Shown here: positions 33,950-46,245 of the stretch, one piece after another | Position numbering within the stretch: position 1 is the first letter of the stretch | How the letters are laid out: every line of letters starts with the position of its first letter | Source of the DNA: Castor canadensis | Taxonomy: Eukaryota > Chordata > Mammalia > Rodentia > Castoridae | Assembly: GCF_047511655.1 (NCBI RefSeq) | Contig: NC_133390.1 | Coordinates: forward strand, 134,965,583 to 135,029,582 | Reading direction: 5' to 3' | DNA length: 64,000 bases | Made by a program: the position numbers and the translations under genes | Notes under the pieces: model-generated | Database searches by the model: none | What the model saw: only the letters and a program-made list of their open reading frames with translations | What the model was told of the DNA's origin: nothing

Positions 33950-35126
33950 AAGGCCATTTTTTTTTTTTTTTGTCAAAATGTCATTCTCATCTTTATTTTT
34001 GGACATGTAGCATGTTTTAAGAAACCAGTTTTACATGTGCAACTGTTTGTAACATCAAAAGAAATACAATATATTTTTAGTAAATTCCTCATCAATATTA
34101 AGTTCACTTTCAAATAAATGTAAGTAGCAGGGTAGAACAATGTGTTTCCACATACTGACCAGTGTAACACTGACAATTACAATTAAGGTATTCAGGAAGG
34201 CTGAAAATTATTTATGTAAGACAAATGAATTTACTTCCACTTGTTAAAAAAAGGAAAATAATTTTAACTCATAAATTATATATTTTAAATGCAAAAGCAA
34301 CTATTTCAAATCCTATTTTCATCTTAAATAAGTGACAATTTAAAAATTAAATGACAATTTTGAGAAAAATTAAAAAGAAAAAATAGTGTGCCTTTAAAAA
34401 CTGCTGAGTAGAATAAATAAAACCAAATGTTAACCGTTTCTCACTTTACCAGGAAAATTGGCACAGTTTATTTCATATTTATATATCGGTCTCAAAACAT
34501 AAAAATTTTAATAGGACTGAATGTTTTGGATCAGTTCATTTTCCTCCAAAGAAGAATTTCTAACTTCTAGATTTTAAAAATTGCACTCTTGCATTTGTGT
34601 TTTCATATAAAACACAAATATATTTCTTTTATATAAGTGGCAACCAAGTAGTATGTATGTTAAGATATTTTTTAAAAAGAAGCTTTATGAATGTTATTTT
34701 AAAAAAACCCTGTACAGAATCACAATACTGACAGAATCTATCTAGTGTACCCACAAGTGCCTCACTGTTCTGACTTCACAGTCCTTTTCTCACAAAGACT
34801 TATTCTACACAGTTCAAAGGATTAATAATACACACCATGTGGATAATTTGGGGTTAAAAAACCCATGGCTCTGGGTCACAACAATTACAGTTAACAAAAT
34901 CCACCTACAACGAGACTGTGTTCCTAAAATTTTCAGACTCAGTTTGCTATAAATAAAACATTATGAAGTAAAGCCTTTTTGCACACTAACAATACTTATC
35001 AGACATCAGCTAGGCCACAGTGAAGAGTAGTGACTTCTATCAAAAGGACAGGGTAGCAGCTGGTTTTGAGATGGCACACCTCGTACATTCTGCTCAGAAA
35101 ACACAAAGAAGGCCATTTTTTTTTTT
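33950..35126 (-). pseudogene. processed retrocopy of an AT-rich 3'UTR with TSD
   Basis: Minus-strand insertion with L1-type hallmarks. An 18-bp duplication (AAGGCCA plus 11 T) flanks it at 33,950-33,967 and 35,109-35,126. A T run lies at the left end (minus-strand A-tail). AATAAA sits about 20 bp inside the tail (TTTATT at 33,992-33,997). The right target copy ends TTTT/AA, the endonuclease consensus. The roughly 1.14-kb body is AT-rich and 3'UTR-like with no recognisable protein. A short frame near the right (5') end stays open for about 30 codons on the minus strand but matches nothing I know. The parent gene is not identified. Confidence 0.8.
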
Positions 35127-35299
35127 AACTATCTTGGGTCTCACCCTGTTAACCTGTTGCCACACCATTTCTGCTATTTCTGTTCCCACTCTAAAAGTGA
35201 GATTACTAGAGCAATGACTCCATAAATAATTCCCCACTTAGTGTCTGTGCTCAGTCTATTTATCCTATCTATTGTTGTAAACTAGACATTCTTGAAGAG

Positions 35300-35750
35300 C
35301 AATTAGAATATGTTCTTCCTGTGCTTAAAACCCATTGGTGACTCCCCTGTGCTGCTGAGTACAAATGCCTTGTCTTAGCTTTCAAGAATGACCACAATAC
35401 AGCCACTTTACTTTTTCAATTTATCTCTGTAGGTTCTACGTACTAGTAAAACTGAAATATTTTCTGTTCCAGAATGTGCTATTTTTCTCTTCTTCAGATC
35501 TTTTCTTCATGTATTTCCTGGGACATGGAAGACCCTTTCTCCCAAATGCACCTGCTGAGATCTAGCCTCACCTAAGGCCAACCTTGAGCACCACAGCCTC
35601 CAGGAGTCTTTTCTGATCCAGCCCAGCTAGCACTTTGTATCTTGCTTCCGAAGCCTGACATATTCATCTTGGAGTTTTGTTCTCTATCCCCATGTTTCTA
35701 GCCTGGAGCCTTGAAAAAAAGTAGATGTTATGAAACATTTGTGGAATTAT
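35300..35750 (+). repeat. L2 LINE, 3' part
   Basis: ACCCATTGGTGACTCCCCTG, GCTTTCAAGAATGACCACAA, TCTTTTCTGATCCAGCCCAG and AGCACTTTGTATCTTGC follow the order of the L2 ORF2 C-terminus and 3' end. Confidence 0.75.
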
Positions 35751-36463
35751 ACTGATCACCAGTTATATGTACAGTTCTGGGCTAAATGCAAGAGATACTT
35801 CAGGGGAGATATTCTGAGAAGGAAAGAAGGGAAGCATAAGGAATTGTTTTGCAAATTCAATACAGTGTGCATTGCACATTTGGTGTAGTGTAAAGGTGAT
35901 GATAATGATAGAGGTGATAGTGATGATGGTGGTGGTGATGATGATAATGATAAATATGATGATGGTTTTGAATGGGCAGGATGCTTATATTTCTATCTCT
36001 AGAGCTACTCTCCACCTTTATCATCTTTCTCTGTCCCTGGGAGGTTGATCCTGTGGACTGAATGAGCCAGGCTGCTGTGTTCTTTGATTTCCTGTTTGGT
36101 TCAGTCAATAGAAGCTATCAATAGAAAGTCAGGGAGTAAAGGAGAAAGAGTTTGTGTAGTTGTTCCCTAAGCTCCTGCTTAGCTGGGCCTCAGTTTGCAC
36201 TTGACCAGTCCCAGCTCCTCAGCTCATCCTTTCCGTACAGTTAGAGCCCCTGCTTCTACTTCATCATGTCCAGGGTGTCCTCTGGAAGGCTTGAAGGCCA
36301 GTTGGTCTTGGTGGAGAAACAATGAGCAAGGCTGAAGCTATAGTGTCCTTTATAACCTAGCTTTTGCAGTCATGTGGGGTCACTTCCACTATGTTTACTG
36401 CTTAAAGTTAGTTTAAAGTTTCAGCCCTGTTCCAGGGGGCAGGATGCATGACCCACCTCTTTT
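35751..36463. other. unique stretch with GAT/GGT-rich low complexity
   Basis: Contains a GATGAT/GGTGGT/AATGAT repeat at about 35,893-35,966. It creates a His-rich minus-strand frame that is an artefact. No exon recognised. Confidence 0.55.
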
Positions 36464-36534
36464 CTGGTGGTAGGGATTGAGCCCAGGGCCTCACGCATGC
36501 CAGGCAAGTGGTCTACCACTGAGCTAAACCCCAT
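36464..36534 (-). repeat. ID SINE, antisense
   Basis: TGGTGGTAGGGATTGAGCCC (reverse B box) to TCTACCACTGAGCTAAACCC (reverse A box). Confidence 0.92.
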
Positions 36535-36969
36535 TCTCCTAGGCCCCACTTCTTGATAAAGGGCTGTTGATGCCACATTGTATGATGTGGACTATGCAAT
36601 GGAGACCTCTGTGGAATACATGTAGGATGCAAAACTCTTCATGCATCATTTCTTCTTTCTTCTCCAGCAGTGGCCACTGGGCAGAACCTGTGTTGAGGAT
36701 GGCAATGACCCAAACTTCAAGGAACCTGAAACTCTGAGTCATCCCTTGGAGGATATTCACCCAGTCTATATTGACCTATGTGAGTATGATAATTAAATAC
36801 TTAGTGTATCAGTCCTCTGAGATTTGGTGGTTTTATAAGAGTAGAAATTCATCCATATCTTTAACTTTGTTTGAGTTGTTGTATCCCTCTTCCCAAGGCA
36901 TCTATTATAGCAGGCAAAGACTTGGATTAAATTCTTCCTCCTTCTTATAATCTATGCACTTCTCTCCAC
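36535..36969. other. unique non-coding stretch
   Basis: No repeat or exon recognised. Confidence 0.4.
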
Positions 36970-37900
36970 CCTGGGTATTCTAGTGCGATGATGGGAGGAG
37001 AACGTCATGGGACTCTCTGGGGTCACCAAAGAACAGGATGGCTTACTGTATACAGAAGGGACTCAGTCCAGCTGAACAGGAGAAGAGGAAAACGTTAACA
37101 TGAATGAAGGCAGTACGTGTTCAGTGCTTGCTGGAAGAATCCTGGGGAAAATGGAGATTGCCTGTTGGAAATGATTGGCAGGTTTGTGTCTGCAGGGGAC
37201 TTGCCCCACCACAAAAGACATTGTCTGAACGAGGAAGTCGACTTGATGTCTGTCCCAATAAAAAGCCTGGGAAAAACACCTGTCAAGTGATATTTAGAGC
37301 TGACATTTTCATAAGGATCCAGTCTATAGAGGGTTTTTGCGGGGCTTGGAAAACCATGTTTTTCTTTTTTTTTTCCTGCTCCCTACCTTCTGTAATTAAA
37401 CAATGCTCACAACGTTGAACATATGTTTACAGTGACATGCTTGCAAGATTATGTTTTCAAAAGATTTTCATTTTGAGATAATTTCAATCTAATAATTTCA
37501 ATGGTAACAATTTAACCATAATATTTTGGATAAATAATATTTCTTTCCTGAAGCACTTTAAAGTAAGTCGAACACATCATGGCTCTTTGGCCCTAAATAT
37601 TTCTACATATTTTTTCTAAAAATAGAGATATTTTTATAGAAAGAGAGCACAGTTGTCAACCTCAGTAAATTTGCATTGACCGTGTTTTGTTCTAATCTGC
37701 CATCAGCCTTCTGATTATAGCATTAAGTAGTGGACTACTTAGCATTTCCTCTCAATACCTGTTGTCATGTCTTTGTGGCTGTCTTTAATCTGGAACATTT
37801 ACCTGCCCACAACCTGGTATTTTATCATAATGATGATTTTGAAGAGTAGAGCCACTTAAAAAGTTCCTGACTTCTGTTTCCTCACTTTAGCTATCCATAA
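36970..37900. promoter_or_regulatory. repeat-free island, candidate regulatory element
   Basis: Nearly 1 kb without transposons in otherwise SINE-rich DNA. The part 37,420-37,740 is very AT-rich with TAAT and MEF2-like words (TTTCAATCTAATAATTTCAA; CTAAAAATAGAGATA). Composition resembles the candidate elements of the left half. Conservation is unverified. Confidence 0.35.
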
Positions 37901-38021
37901 CAATCTCAGGTGCATCTAGTGGTTAACAGGTAGACTATTCAGAAATAGTAGATCTACCTGTCTAATTATCACCATGTTTTTTTCTCCACTATTAGTTTCC
38001 CTGTATAAGAACATGCTTTTT

Positions 38022-39120
38022 AGAGAGGTATAATTTACATCCACTAAAGTTTATCCTTTTTATTGTACAGTTTCATGAGACTTAGCATAACCAACAGCAA
38101 AAGCAAGATTCCCAGGACTTTTAACAGGTACCTTGTATCTTAAGTAAGCAAACCTCTCTTCTCAGTGCCTGATAGTCATGGACCAGTCTTCTATCCTTAC
38201 AGTTTTTGCCTTTTCCAACATGTCATGGAAATGGAGTCATATTTATGTAGCCTTTCTGTGTCTGGCTATTTTGCTTATTGAATGCATTTGAAGTAATCCA
38301 TGGATTAGGAGTCAGCTCCTTTTTACTGCTGCACAGTATTCCATTGCAGGATAGAATTTTCATCAATTCATCCTTTCAAGGACATTTGTGTTGCTTAATT
38401 TTACGGTGATTATGAATACAACCATTATAAACACTCATGTTTAGATTTTTGTGGGAACTTATGTTTTCATTTCTCCTGGGCAAATAGTTAGGAATAAGAT
38501 TTTTGGGATACTGAAAAACTGTTTTTTTGATGTTGCTGAACTCACTTAGCACTCCCTCCAGCAATGCTTAGGAGTTCCCTATCTTACTATTTTTAGCACT
38601 TTTTAGTCATTGTAGTATGAGCATATTTGTATTTCATGGTAGTTTAAATTCAAATTTCCTTAGTGACAAATGATGTTGAGCATCTTTTTCTAAGCTATGT
38701 GCCCAGAGAGCTTTTTTGGTGAAGTATCTGTTTAGATTTTTATTGGGTTGTTTGTTTTCTTATGGAATTTAAGGGTTTTTTTTAATTCTGAATAAATTCT
38801 CTAGCTGATATATGTTTTGCAAATATTGCCCCCTCCCTACCAGTGCCTTACCTTTTCATTTTCTTAACAATGTCATTCTAAAGGTAGAAGTGCTTAATAT
38901 TGAAGTCCAATTTATCAATGTTTCATGTGCTATGTTTTTGGTGTCATGTTTAAAAAATTTTGTCTAACATTAAGTCACAATGTTTTCTTTTAGAAGTTCT
39001 GCAATTCTATATTTATATCTGTAATCTATTTTGAGTTTGTTTTTGTCCATGGTGTGAAGTACAGATTTAGTTTGTATCCATTTCTACACAGTCATTTTAT
39101 TGTTGATGATGTTTTCCTGC
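38022..39120 (-). repeat. old L1 LINE 3' end, antisense
   Basis: The plus strand is antisense L1: GAGGTATAATTTACATCC (3'UTR), CTGCACAGTATTCCATTGCA, GTCCAATTTATCAATGTTTC, TTTTTGGTGTCATGTTT and ATTTTGAGTTTGTTTTTGTC. The last three are the reverse of the ORF2 C-terminus. It is broken by many stops and indels. Confidence 0.85.
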
Positions 39121-39249
39121 AAAGATAATATTGAGATAATATCATTTTACAAATGGTAGAGTCTTCAACTGAAAGAAGTCCAAGGAATAAAAGATTAACA
39201 AAACCTGGCTCCATTTCTTTGTTGTTTCTTTGTTTTGTTTAGTTTTGTG

Positions 39250-39328
39250 TTTTGCAATATTGGGATGGAACTCAGGGCCCCACACATGCTAGGCAAGTGC
39301 TCTACCACTGAGCTACACCCCCAGCTCT
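39250..39328 (-). repeat. ID SINE, antisense
   Basis: T-rich tail, ATGGAACTCAGGGCCCCACA, then CTACCACTGAGCTACACCCC (A-box half intact in reverse). Confidence 0.93.
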
Positions 39329-39547
39329 GGCTTAGTTTTTTTGAGAAAGACTTAGACGTTAAGGTGCACTGCATGCTCACTAAGTACCAGCAGTTGGGTC
39401 TGAGCTGTTAAAATAGGTTCAAACTGTGGTGTCCTGATTGAAGGAGGTGCTAGTCCTACTGTTTTCCATACTGATTGGACTGTGCTTGAATTTCTATTAA
39501 ATTTTTGTTTTTCTTTTTAAAAAAATTTTTTTGCTTTTGTTTTTGTT
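39329..39547. other. short unassigned spacer
   Basis: Nothing recognised apart from an A/T-rich run before the next SINE. Confidence 0.4.
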
Positions 39548-39712
39548 TTGAGATTATGTAGCTCAGGCTGGTCTCATTGTCTCAGCCTCCTCAGTGCTGG
39601 GATTATTAAGATAGGGTCTCTCCAAGTAGTTCAGGTTGGCCTAAAACTCATGATCTTCCTGCCTCCACTTCCCTAGTTCTGGGATTTTTGATGTGTGCCA
39701 CCACACCCAGCT
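39548..39712 (-). repeat. two B1-like monomers, antisense
   Basis: A shortened monomer (GTAGCTCAGGCTGGTCTCAT to TCAGTGCTGGGATTA) is followed by a second (AAGATAGGGTCTCTCCAAGT to TGCCACCACACCCAGC). Either a B1 dimer or a B1 inserted into a B1. Confidence 0.9.
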
Positions 39713-39826
39713 TTTTGTGTGATATTTTAAAAGAAGGATACTGACAAAACAAAGAAGAACTAGAATGATCTTGCTGGGTTTGACCTGCAGGAGAATAAGA
39801 CCCTGACTTCATGTCTGATGAGCAAT

Positions 39827-40543
39827 AAAGAAGCTTCATTCTTTATAACTGGAGAACATCATTTCAAGTGAAGTTAGCCAGGTTCAGGAAGACAAAGGTT
39901 GCATGTTTTTTTTCATATGTGGAAGATAGGTTCAATGAAAATATAGGCATTATCATATGTGTGTACAAATATATACAGAATATGTTTCCAAAATTAGGAC
40001 AGTTAGAGGAGACTAAAGGAAAAGGAAAAGAAGAAAAGAATGCCAGAGAATAATGAAATACATCATATCTGTGTAGGAACAAGACACAACGAAACACTGA
40101 AAACTCTTGAACATTACAGAGTAGGGAGAAAATGGGAAGGGAGAGCAGTGGAAGGGGGTTAGACTGATTTAAGCACAGTATTTACAGGTAAAATATTAAG
40201 GAAAAATCCCCACTGAACAGACACTTAAACACTGAAGGACAGGATTGTAAAATAGGTCATGTTAAGGGAAAGGGCACTATCAGGATGAGGGAAGTAAATG
40301 AAGAGGGTAAAGGAGGATGAATATGGCTGATTACTTTCTATACATGTATAAATATGGAACATTGAACCTTATTGAAGTTATTTTAAGAAAAGGAATGGAG
40401 TAGGAGGGAAAATAATGGACGGGTGAACCAAACCATGGTACAATATATGTATACATGGAAATGTCACAATGAAACCCTCTGCATAACTATTATATACTAA
40501 TAAAAATGTTAAAAAATAATATAAAAAAGAAGCTTCATTCTTT
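39827..40543 (+). mobile_element. 5'-truncated L1 LINE with 18-bp TSD
   Basis: Identical 18-bp repeats AAAGAAGCTTCATTCTTT at 39,827-39,844 and 40,526-40,543 bracket a sense L1 3' end. The body begins GGAGAACATCATTTCAAGTG AAGTTAGCC, the conserved end of ORF2, then runs through the 3'UTR to AATAAAAATG and an A-rich tail. A perfect TSD implies a younger insertion than the two antisense L1 ends in this window. Confidence 0.92.
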
Positions 40544-40750
40544 GGAAAGGCAGTTGCATACTAAAAATCCACATTTTGGTGCCAGCCAAACTAGTTTAAA
40601 ATTCCAATCCTTTTCACCATAGTTGGGGGACAAATGAATAGCTTAACCTCTCAGATTTTTTTTTTTTGCTTTTACATCAGCAAAAGGTAGATAGGAAAAC
40701 TCCTTATCCTCTAAGTTTTTTATTATGAACAATTTAAAGAAGATAATTCA
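40544..40750. other. short unassigned spacer
   Basis: Nothing recognised; a T run lies near 40,658-40,667. Confidence 0.4.
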
Positions 40751-40880
40751 AGCCAGGTGTGGTGGTACACACCTATAGCCCCAGCTACTTGGAAAGATGA
40801 GTCAGGAGTGGTGCTTGAGCTCATGATGAGTTTGACACTAGTCTGGGCAACAGAGTGAAACTTCATCTTAAAACAAAGAT
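40751..40880 (+). repeat. B1/7SL-like SINE monomer
   Basis: GCCAGGTGTGGTGGTACACA, CCCAGCTACTTGGAAAGATG and GTCTGGGCAACAGAGTGAAA give the 7SL-derived order, with an A-rich end. Confidence 0.9.
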
Positions 40881-42389
40881 ATTCTATGTCAAATGCTTAG
40901 CTCAATTGCCTGGTGTTTTGTATATACTTCAAAAATGCTGGATATTTTTCTTCTTATTCATTGTTTATCCACTTATGTTTTGTTCATTGACTTTCTACCA
41001 TGTATCTGGCCTTGGAGGTTTCAGGACCAAGTCCTGAAGTAGCCAGCCAACTGAGAGGGATCTGGGGAGGATGTAGGAGGTGGTCCACACTGAACAATCA
41101 GTCAGTTTCCCAAGGTGTGGCAGTGAAGAGCATGGATTTGAAAGCTAGACAAAATGACGTTGAACCTGGTTGAACTTCAGTTGCCTCCCTATGAATTTGT
41201 ATAGCTCCTAGCGAGCACCCAATTCTGGTCATTTTCTAAATTATCCACAGAACTCGAGCAATCCAGTTATTCTGGAGCAGAGGTTGAAGCCAGAGTCTTG
41301 AAGGATGAGACTTGAGAAGGACTGCTGATAAGTGGGCTGGGATTAGACCCAAAAGAATGTGGATGTTATCTTGAAGGCAATGATTAACAGGTAAAGATCT
41401 TCAGCAAGGAGCACAGGATTTTAGAAAAAGCACTTGGGCACCAGACAGGCCAGTAAATTTTACGTGAGCTTATTGGAGGCAGCAGAACAGCAAAGAGACA
41501 TGTAAAAATCAGGCAAGAAATGAAGCTTGTGGGAACTGAGATAATAGCTGAGTGGTTAACAGTAGAGGACAGGAGCAAGGAACAATCAGGTGGTAGCACT
41601 TGCTTGGTTGACTGTGAGAAGCCAGAGATGTGGAGGGCAGATGACTTCCAGGTGTCTGACTTGAGAGAGATGGGAGAAGACAGGGTGGAGTGGGTTTGAA
41701 GGGAAAGAAAATGAGTCCACATTCATCTTGGGGTGCTGCAGGCTATCCAAGTGAAGAGGTGCTGAAGGCATTAATAGTTAGGTCATGAGGTATCATAACA
41801 TAGCAGGTGTCAACAGAACCTTGGTTATGGATGAGGACTCAGAGACAACTAGTTAAGAGACAGCATGGATTTGTTAGTTACCCTCTCTGAGTGACCAACC
41901 TTGGGCACATGACACACACACACACCCACATCTGCGTGAACAATGCCTGTTGCTGAGTGTGAACTCAGTGACTTTTAGCACCACCATCATTACCAGAACA
42001 AGATCAAAGAGTTGAGAGAGGAGCAGATGATGGAGGAAGGGCTGAGGAAGAGTAGCCATGACAGTGACTAAATCTTTCAGAAAGGAAGAAAGAAGAGAAT
42101 TTCAAGAGCATGATGTAGAAATGAAGAGAGGAGACTTTTAAAAGAAAGACAGACTGCCAATTTCAGAAGATCTTGAGAGAACTGAGAAGGGTTTACAGGA
42201 TTACACATTTGAAGGATCACTGGCATCTCTGGTAGAGGTGGGAGGCTAGTGGCAAAGGCTGGAAGGGATTGAGGTCTAAGGAAATAAAGTCAGATTCTCA
42301 GCTTAGAAAAGAAAGAGAAGATACCCGAATTGAGAAATATTTAAAGCCATTGTATAGAGTAGCACATGTTGTCTCACATAATACACTAC
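40881..42389. other. ancient-repeat-bearing stretch (MIR and antisense L2 traces)
   Basis: At about 41,112-41,190, AAGAGCATGGATTTGAAAGC and TGAACCTGGTTGAACTTCAG resemble a plus-strand MIR. At about 41,590-41,800, ATCTTGGGGTGCTGCAGGCT and ATCCAAGTGAAGAGGTGCTG resemble antisense L2 ORF2. A short (CA)n lies near 41,911-41,926. The minus-strand frame of 112 codons at 41,384-41,722 is an L2 shadow. Confidence 0.5.
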
Positions 42390-42495
42390 ATCCAGGTAGG
42401 TTTGGTCATTATCACTTTGCAACTGAGCAAACTGAGGCCCAGAGAGTTTGAAAGACTTGTTCAACGTCACATAGCTGATAAGAATGGAATCAGAT
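42390..42495 (-). repeat. MIR SINE, antisense
   Basis: GAGCAAACTGAGGCCCAGAG, then TTCAACGTCACATAGCTGAT, the reverse MIR core. Confidence 0.85.
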
Positions 42496-43440
42496 ATTAG
42501 ATTAATTTGGGCTTAAACTCTAAATCCAATAGGGGGAAGAAGGAAGATGTGTTTAAAACCAGGAAGAATGTTTTAGCAACCCTAGACACCCGAAAATGGA
42601 CTAAGCCATATCCCAGTGTAAGGAGGGTGCCTGTCAGGGGCCTGTTTGACCATAACCTGGTCGAATACACCCTTCAGGAGGTACAATCATTCTGTACTGT
42701 GTAAATATGTTTATGTGTTTGCATTCCTCACTGAAGCACAAGTTTTTTAAATATTTACTTATTTTTGAATCTTGATTTATTATAACTTAGCCTAGGATAA
42801 GGCTGTCTACCTGAGGGGATTCTCATACTGAGGTTAGATCAAATATTAGTACTCTAAGACACTTCTCTGGCCCAGGTGTCCAGGACTCTGAATTCTTGGA
42901 GTTGCAATTATGAAGTCTCAGTGGGAATCAGCTCTGAGAACTGGAGACTGAAAAGGGAAACTAGGCAGGCACTAGCAAGCCAGACTAGAGGGAGAGAAGT
43001 GTGGCTGGGAGTCTAGCTCAGGAATAAGAGAATCAGAGTGAGAAACATGTGGTGGGGGAAGTAGAGACCCAAGACACAAAGGGCTGACCATTTCAAAGTA
43101 GGTCCCAGAAGGGAACAAAGACAAGGTACAGCAGGGTTAGCAGGGTTGACACTGAGGCAATCAAGTCCCAGCTTTGCTCTGTGGGATAAGCTGGCTGTAA
43201 CCTGGACTCCAAGTGGAGGGGCCATGTTAGTAATTGCCCCCATGATCTCAAGTGAGTCCAAGTGTTGGTCGCCAGGAGATACTGGGAAATAAGTGGAAAA
43301 GGGAGACTGGGAAGCCTGAATCCTTATTTAATGGCTAGATAAAGCAAGACAAAAGTGCCTTTGAGAATCATTGCATAAATGCTCTGGAAACAAAGGGTCA
43401 CAAGTAAGGACACATAGTCTACTTTATGTAACTCAGTACT
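42496..43440. other. unique non-coding stretch
   Basis: No repeat or exon recognised. Confidence 0.4.
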
Positions 43441-43545
43441 CAAAATAACCCCCCAATATTTGTGTGATGATCCTGACTTCATACAGAATGATACAGAAGC
43501 CCAGAGAGATTGGCCATCAAGCCTAGGATTACACAGCTAGGAAAT
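43441..43545 (-). repeat. MIR SINE, antisense
   Basis: ATACAGAAGCCCAGAGAGAT, then GATTACACAGCTAGGAAATG. Confidence 0.8.
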
Positions 43546-45019
43546 GGGGAAACATGAAAGGAAGGCCTAGGAAAAGAGAGTGGGACTTCTGAGGTCACAC
43601 AACTTCTTCAAATGGTTTGTTGTTCTTCAGAAATATCAATACCAAAGAATACCTTGATTAGAATCAGGGCAACCTTTGTAGGGCCGGAGAAGTCATCTAG
43701 AGGAGGAGGAAGAGTTTGTATATTGGATTGTGTTCCTTCATTCCAGATGCCAGTTGGACAATCCTACTTACTCTCAGAAGTTGCAGCAATGTTGGGTATC
43801 TTTGAGGGGACAGGTCTCAAGACGGCAGGTTGCTGGTGATGGTGATTTGTGGCACCTATGAGTGTACGCAGTTGCTGTATCATTCTTTGCAAAGGGTGCC
43901 ATGGGGAAATGGTTCTGTGACAATTCTGGAAAACGTTATATAGCAGGCTCCTCACAAGAGCTGGATTCCAAGTCCCCAGGAAGCAGGTGCCTGTCTGGAT
44001 GGACTACCAAGCATCAGATTTAGAGAATGGCCTCAAGTACCTGGAGAAGGCTTTATTTTTCACCACCCCACACTCCTTTGTTCCTGGTACAGGTAATTAG
44101 GCTCAGTGGTTAATTAGCAGGCTCCAACATTAAGGAGAACAATTGCTGGTAGCTTCCTGGTCCTGGTCTCTCCTTTTCTGGGGAATAGGTAATGGGGATG
44201 GAGTCTGGGATTCTCAGCCCTTCATCCCAGCTATACACCTTCCACTGTACGTTGTATGGAATTCTGTCTCTGGGTAAATTCACCTGCTGGCTAAGACCAG
44301 GATCGCTTTTCAGAATTGGGATAGAGAGTAAAGTCACACAGGTGGTATCTGTGACCACCAGGACCTAATTGTGAAAAGGCTGATTTTTTTCTTCTTTTTC
44401 TGAAAGAACAACCTTTTTGTGAAAGAGTGGAGAAGGCAAGGAGACTCCAGGGTCTGCAGTTGCCCCATGATAACATTTTATCTCAGGGCGTCCTCACAAC
44501 TTGGTATGGTGGCACCCTGACTTGCCCAGGCTCAGAAACATCACACATGTTGTCAGGTTTCCAAGCTTTGTTCTGTACTTACACAAACCACCAATCTGTA
44601 AAAAGGCCCATTGTGATCTTTACAGACTGGGGAATGGCTCTGTACCTAAACTGGTCTCTGAAGGTCACCCTGGTCCATTTATTTGTGGAAACTTGATCAC
44701 AGTGAAGGCTTTTAGACTACTTTATTTTTTTTTAACTTTGAGGTACAGAGAGTCCAAGAAATTTGAATGAACTCCAAGGGACAGCTAAGACCCTATAATT
44801 TTTAGCAGGAGCTTAACTCACTTTGGCTGATTGACATCCACAAACATGCAGGGAGGATGCAAGGTCCTCTAGACAAAACCACACAGGAGCGAATCTGCCT
44901 GCTGCCCTCTTACTTCCCACCCTCCCCACCACCCCAAATCTTTGGTGGTTGTCTGGAACTTGGTGTCCTTAATGCACATTGAATGACTAGAGGCAGATGC
45001 TCATAAAATCCATAAACTA
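43546..45019. other. unique non-coding stretch
   Basis: No repeat or exon recognised. Paired overlapping frames near 44,427-44,770 are unassigned. Confidence 0.4.
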
Positions 45020-45145
45020 TTGAGGTTAAGATGGACTGTGGGGTTACACAGACTGGGTTGGTATCCCCTTTCTATCATATCAGAACATGTGATCTTTTTG
45101 TGCCTCCATTTTCTCATTTGTAAATAGGGATAATAGCAACTCCAC
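45020..45145 (+). repeat. MIR SINE
   Basis: ACACAGACTGGGTTGGTATC, GTGCCTCCATTTTCTCATTT and GTAAATAGGGATAATAGC, the sense MIR core. Confidence 0.85.
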
Positions 45146-45557
45146 ACTATGCTGCCCATGGATGTGGTCCTCTCCATTCTATCTCCACTGGCCTCATCCT
45201 TACAAGATCACTTACCCACTGTTCAACTTTGCTTTGCAGGAGCCCTGCCTTCTCATGCCCACTCACACTCACCCAGATAATTCTCCCAACTCTTCCTTTC
45301 ACAGGAATCTTCCCATGACCCTAGAAATTGGATTCTGTAGGTTTTCTTTGGTTCAATTTTCTCCAGAGTTAAGTTTATGTTTTCCAGCTTTGAGTGGGAG
45401 CAAGTCTTTTTATTATTTCATCTCCATCTCTTCCAGCTTCAACTTTCAAAGCATCATGACACCTTCCAAAGGGTTCCATGAAATTTTCACTCTGCTTACA
45501 ACATCACTTCCCTTGGCACAGACTCTATCTCTATACATATACATTTTATTTCTTTGC
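45146..45557. other. pyrimidine-rich stretch, possible L2 remnant
   Basis: C/T-rich text similar in style to L2 ORF2 but too diverged to assign. The 142-codon plus-strand frame here runs into the next SINE and is not a gene. Confidence 0.35.
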
Positions 45558-45618
45558 TGTGGTAGAAATGGAATCCAGGACCCTAGGTAAGCACTCTACC
45601 ACTGAATTATACCCATAT
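45558..45618 (-). repeat. ID SINE, antisense, truncated
   Basis: GAAATGGAATCCAGGACCCT and GCACTCTACCACTGAATTAT, the reverse ID core. Confidence 0.85.
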
Positions 45619-46149
45619 ACTTAATTTTTTACACATGTAATTAACTCATTTTCCAAAATACTGTTCACTACTTAATTAAAGAGTGACAGAACATCCAGTC
45701 TTATAATACAGTATTGGAGAAAATTTGCAGTATGTATCAAAAAAATTTAAAAATATTCCTACCTCTGTCTCTATAAATTTACCACTTAGAATTCAAGCTT
45801 GGGAAATAATCAAATAGATGAAACATGCTTTAGATCAGAACACGTCCATCCCTACATTATTCATAGCAAAGAGTGTTCCCCCAAACAGCATAGTGGTTGT
45901 GTTAATTGTGCAATGTTCACTGGAAAGACTATATTAAAGTAATGACTATAAAAATGACGCAGAAATTTTGTACCTGCTATACACTTAAGTGTTACAAATG
46001 AACGGGAGGGAAATTATTAAATGTTTTATTATGGTGACTGTTAAACATGCATCAAAAAATAAAAGAAAAACACTACAAACATCACTGCGATTGCTTTAGG
46101 GTGCTGAAATTACAAGAAGATGTATTACCTTTAATTAAAAAATTATAAG
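45619..46149. other. AT-rich unassigned stretch
   Basis: Possibly a decayed LINE 3'UTR (CATCCCTACATTATTCATAGC), but not assignable. No exon. Confidence 0.35.
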
Positions 46150-46245
46150 TTATGTGCAGGATCCCAGTATTCGGGGGCAGAGAAAAGAGAACCATGAGTT
46201 CAAGGCCAGCCTGAGCTACATAGTAAGATCTTGTCTCAAAAACAC
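46150..46245 (+). repeat. B1 SINE, 5' truncated
   Basis: ATCCCAGTATTCGGGGGCAG, AGGCCAGCCTGAGCTACATA and GATCTTGTCTCAAAAACAC. Confidence 0.92.

Noticed and set aside
35857-36108. His-rich 83-codon minus-strand frame
   Set aside because: Product of the GAT/GGT repeat at 35.9 kb.
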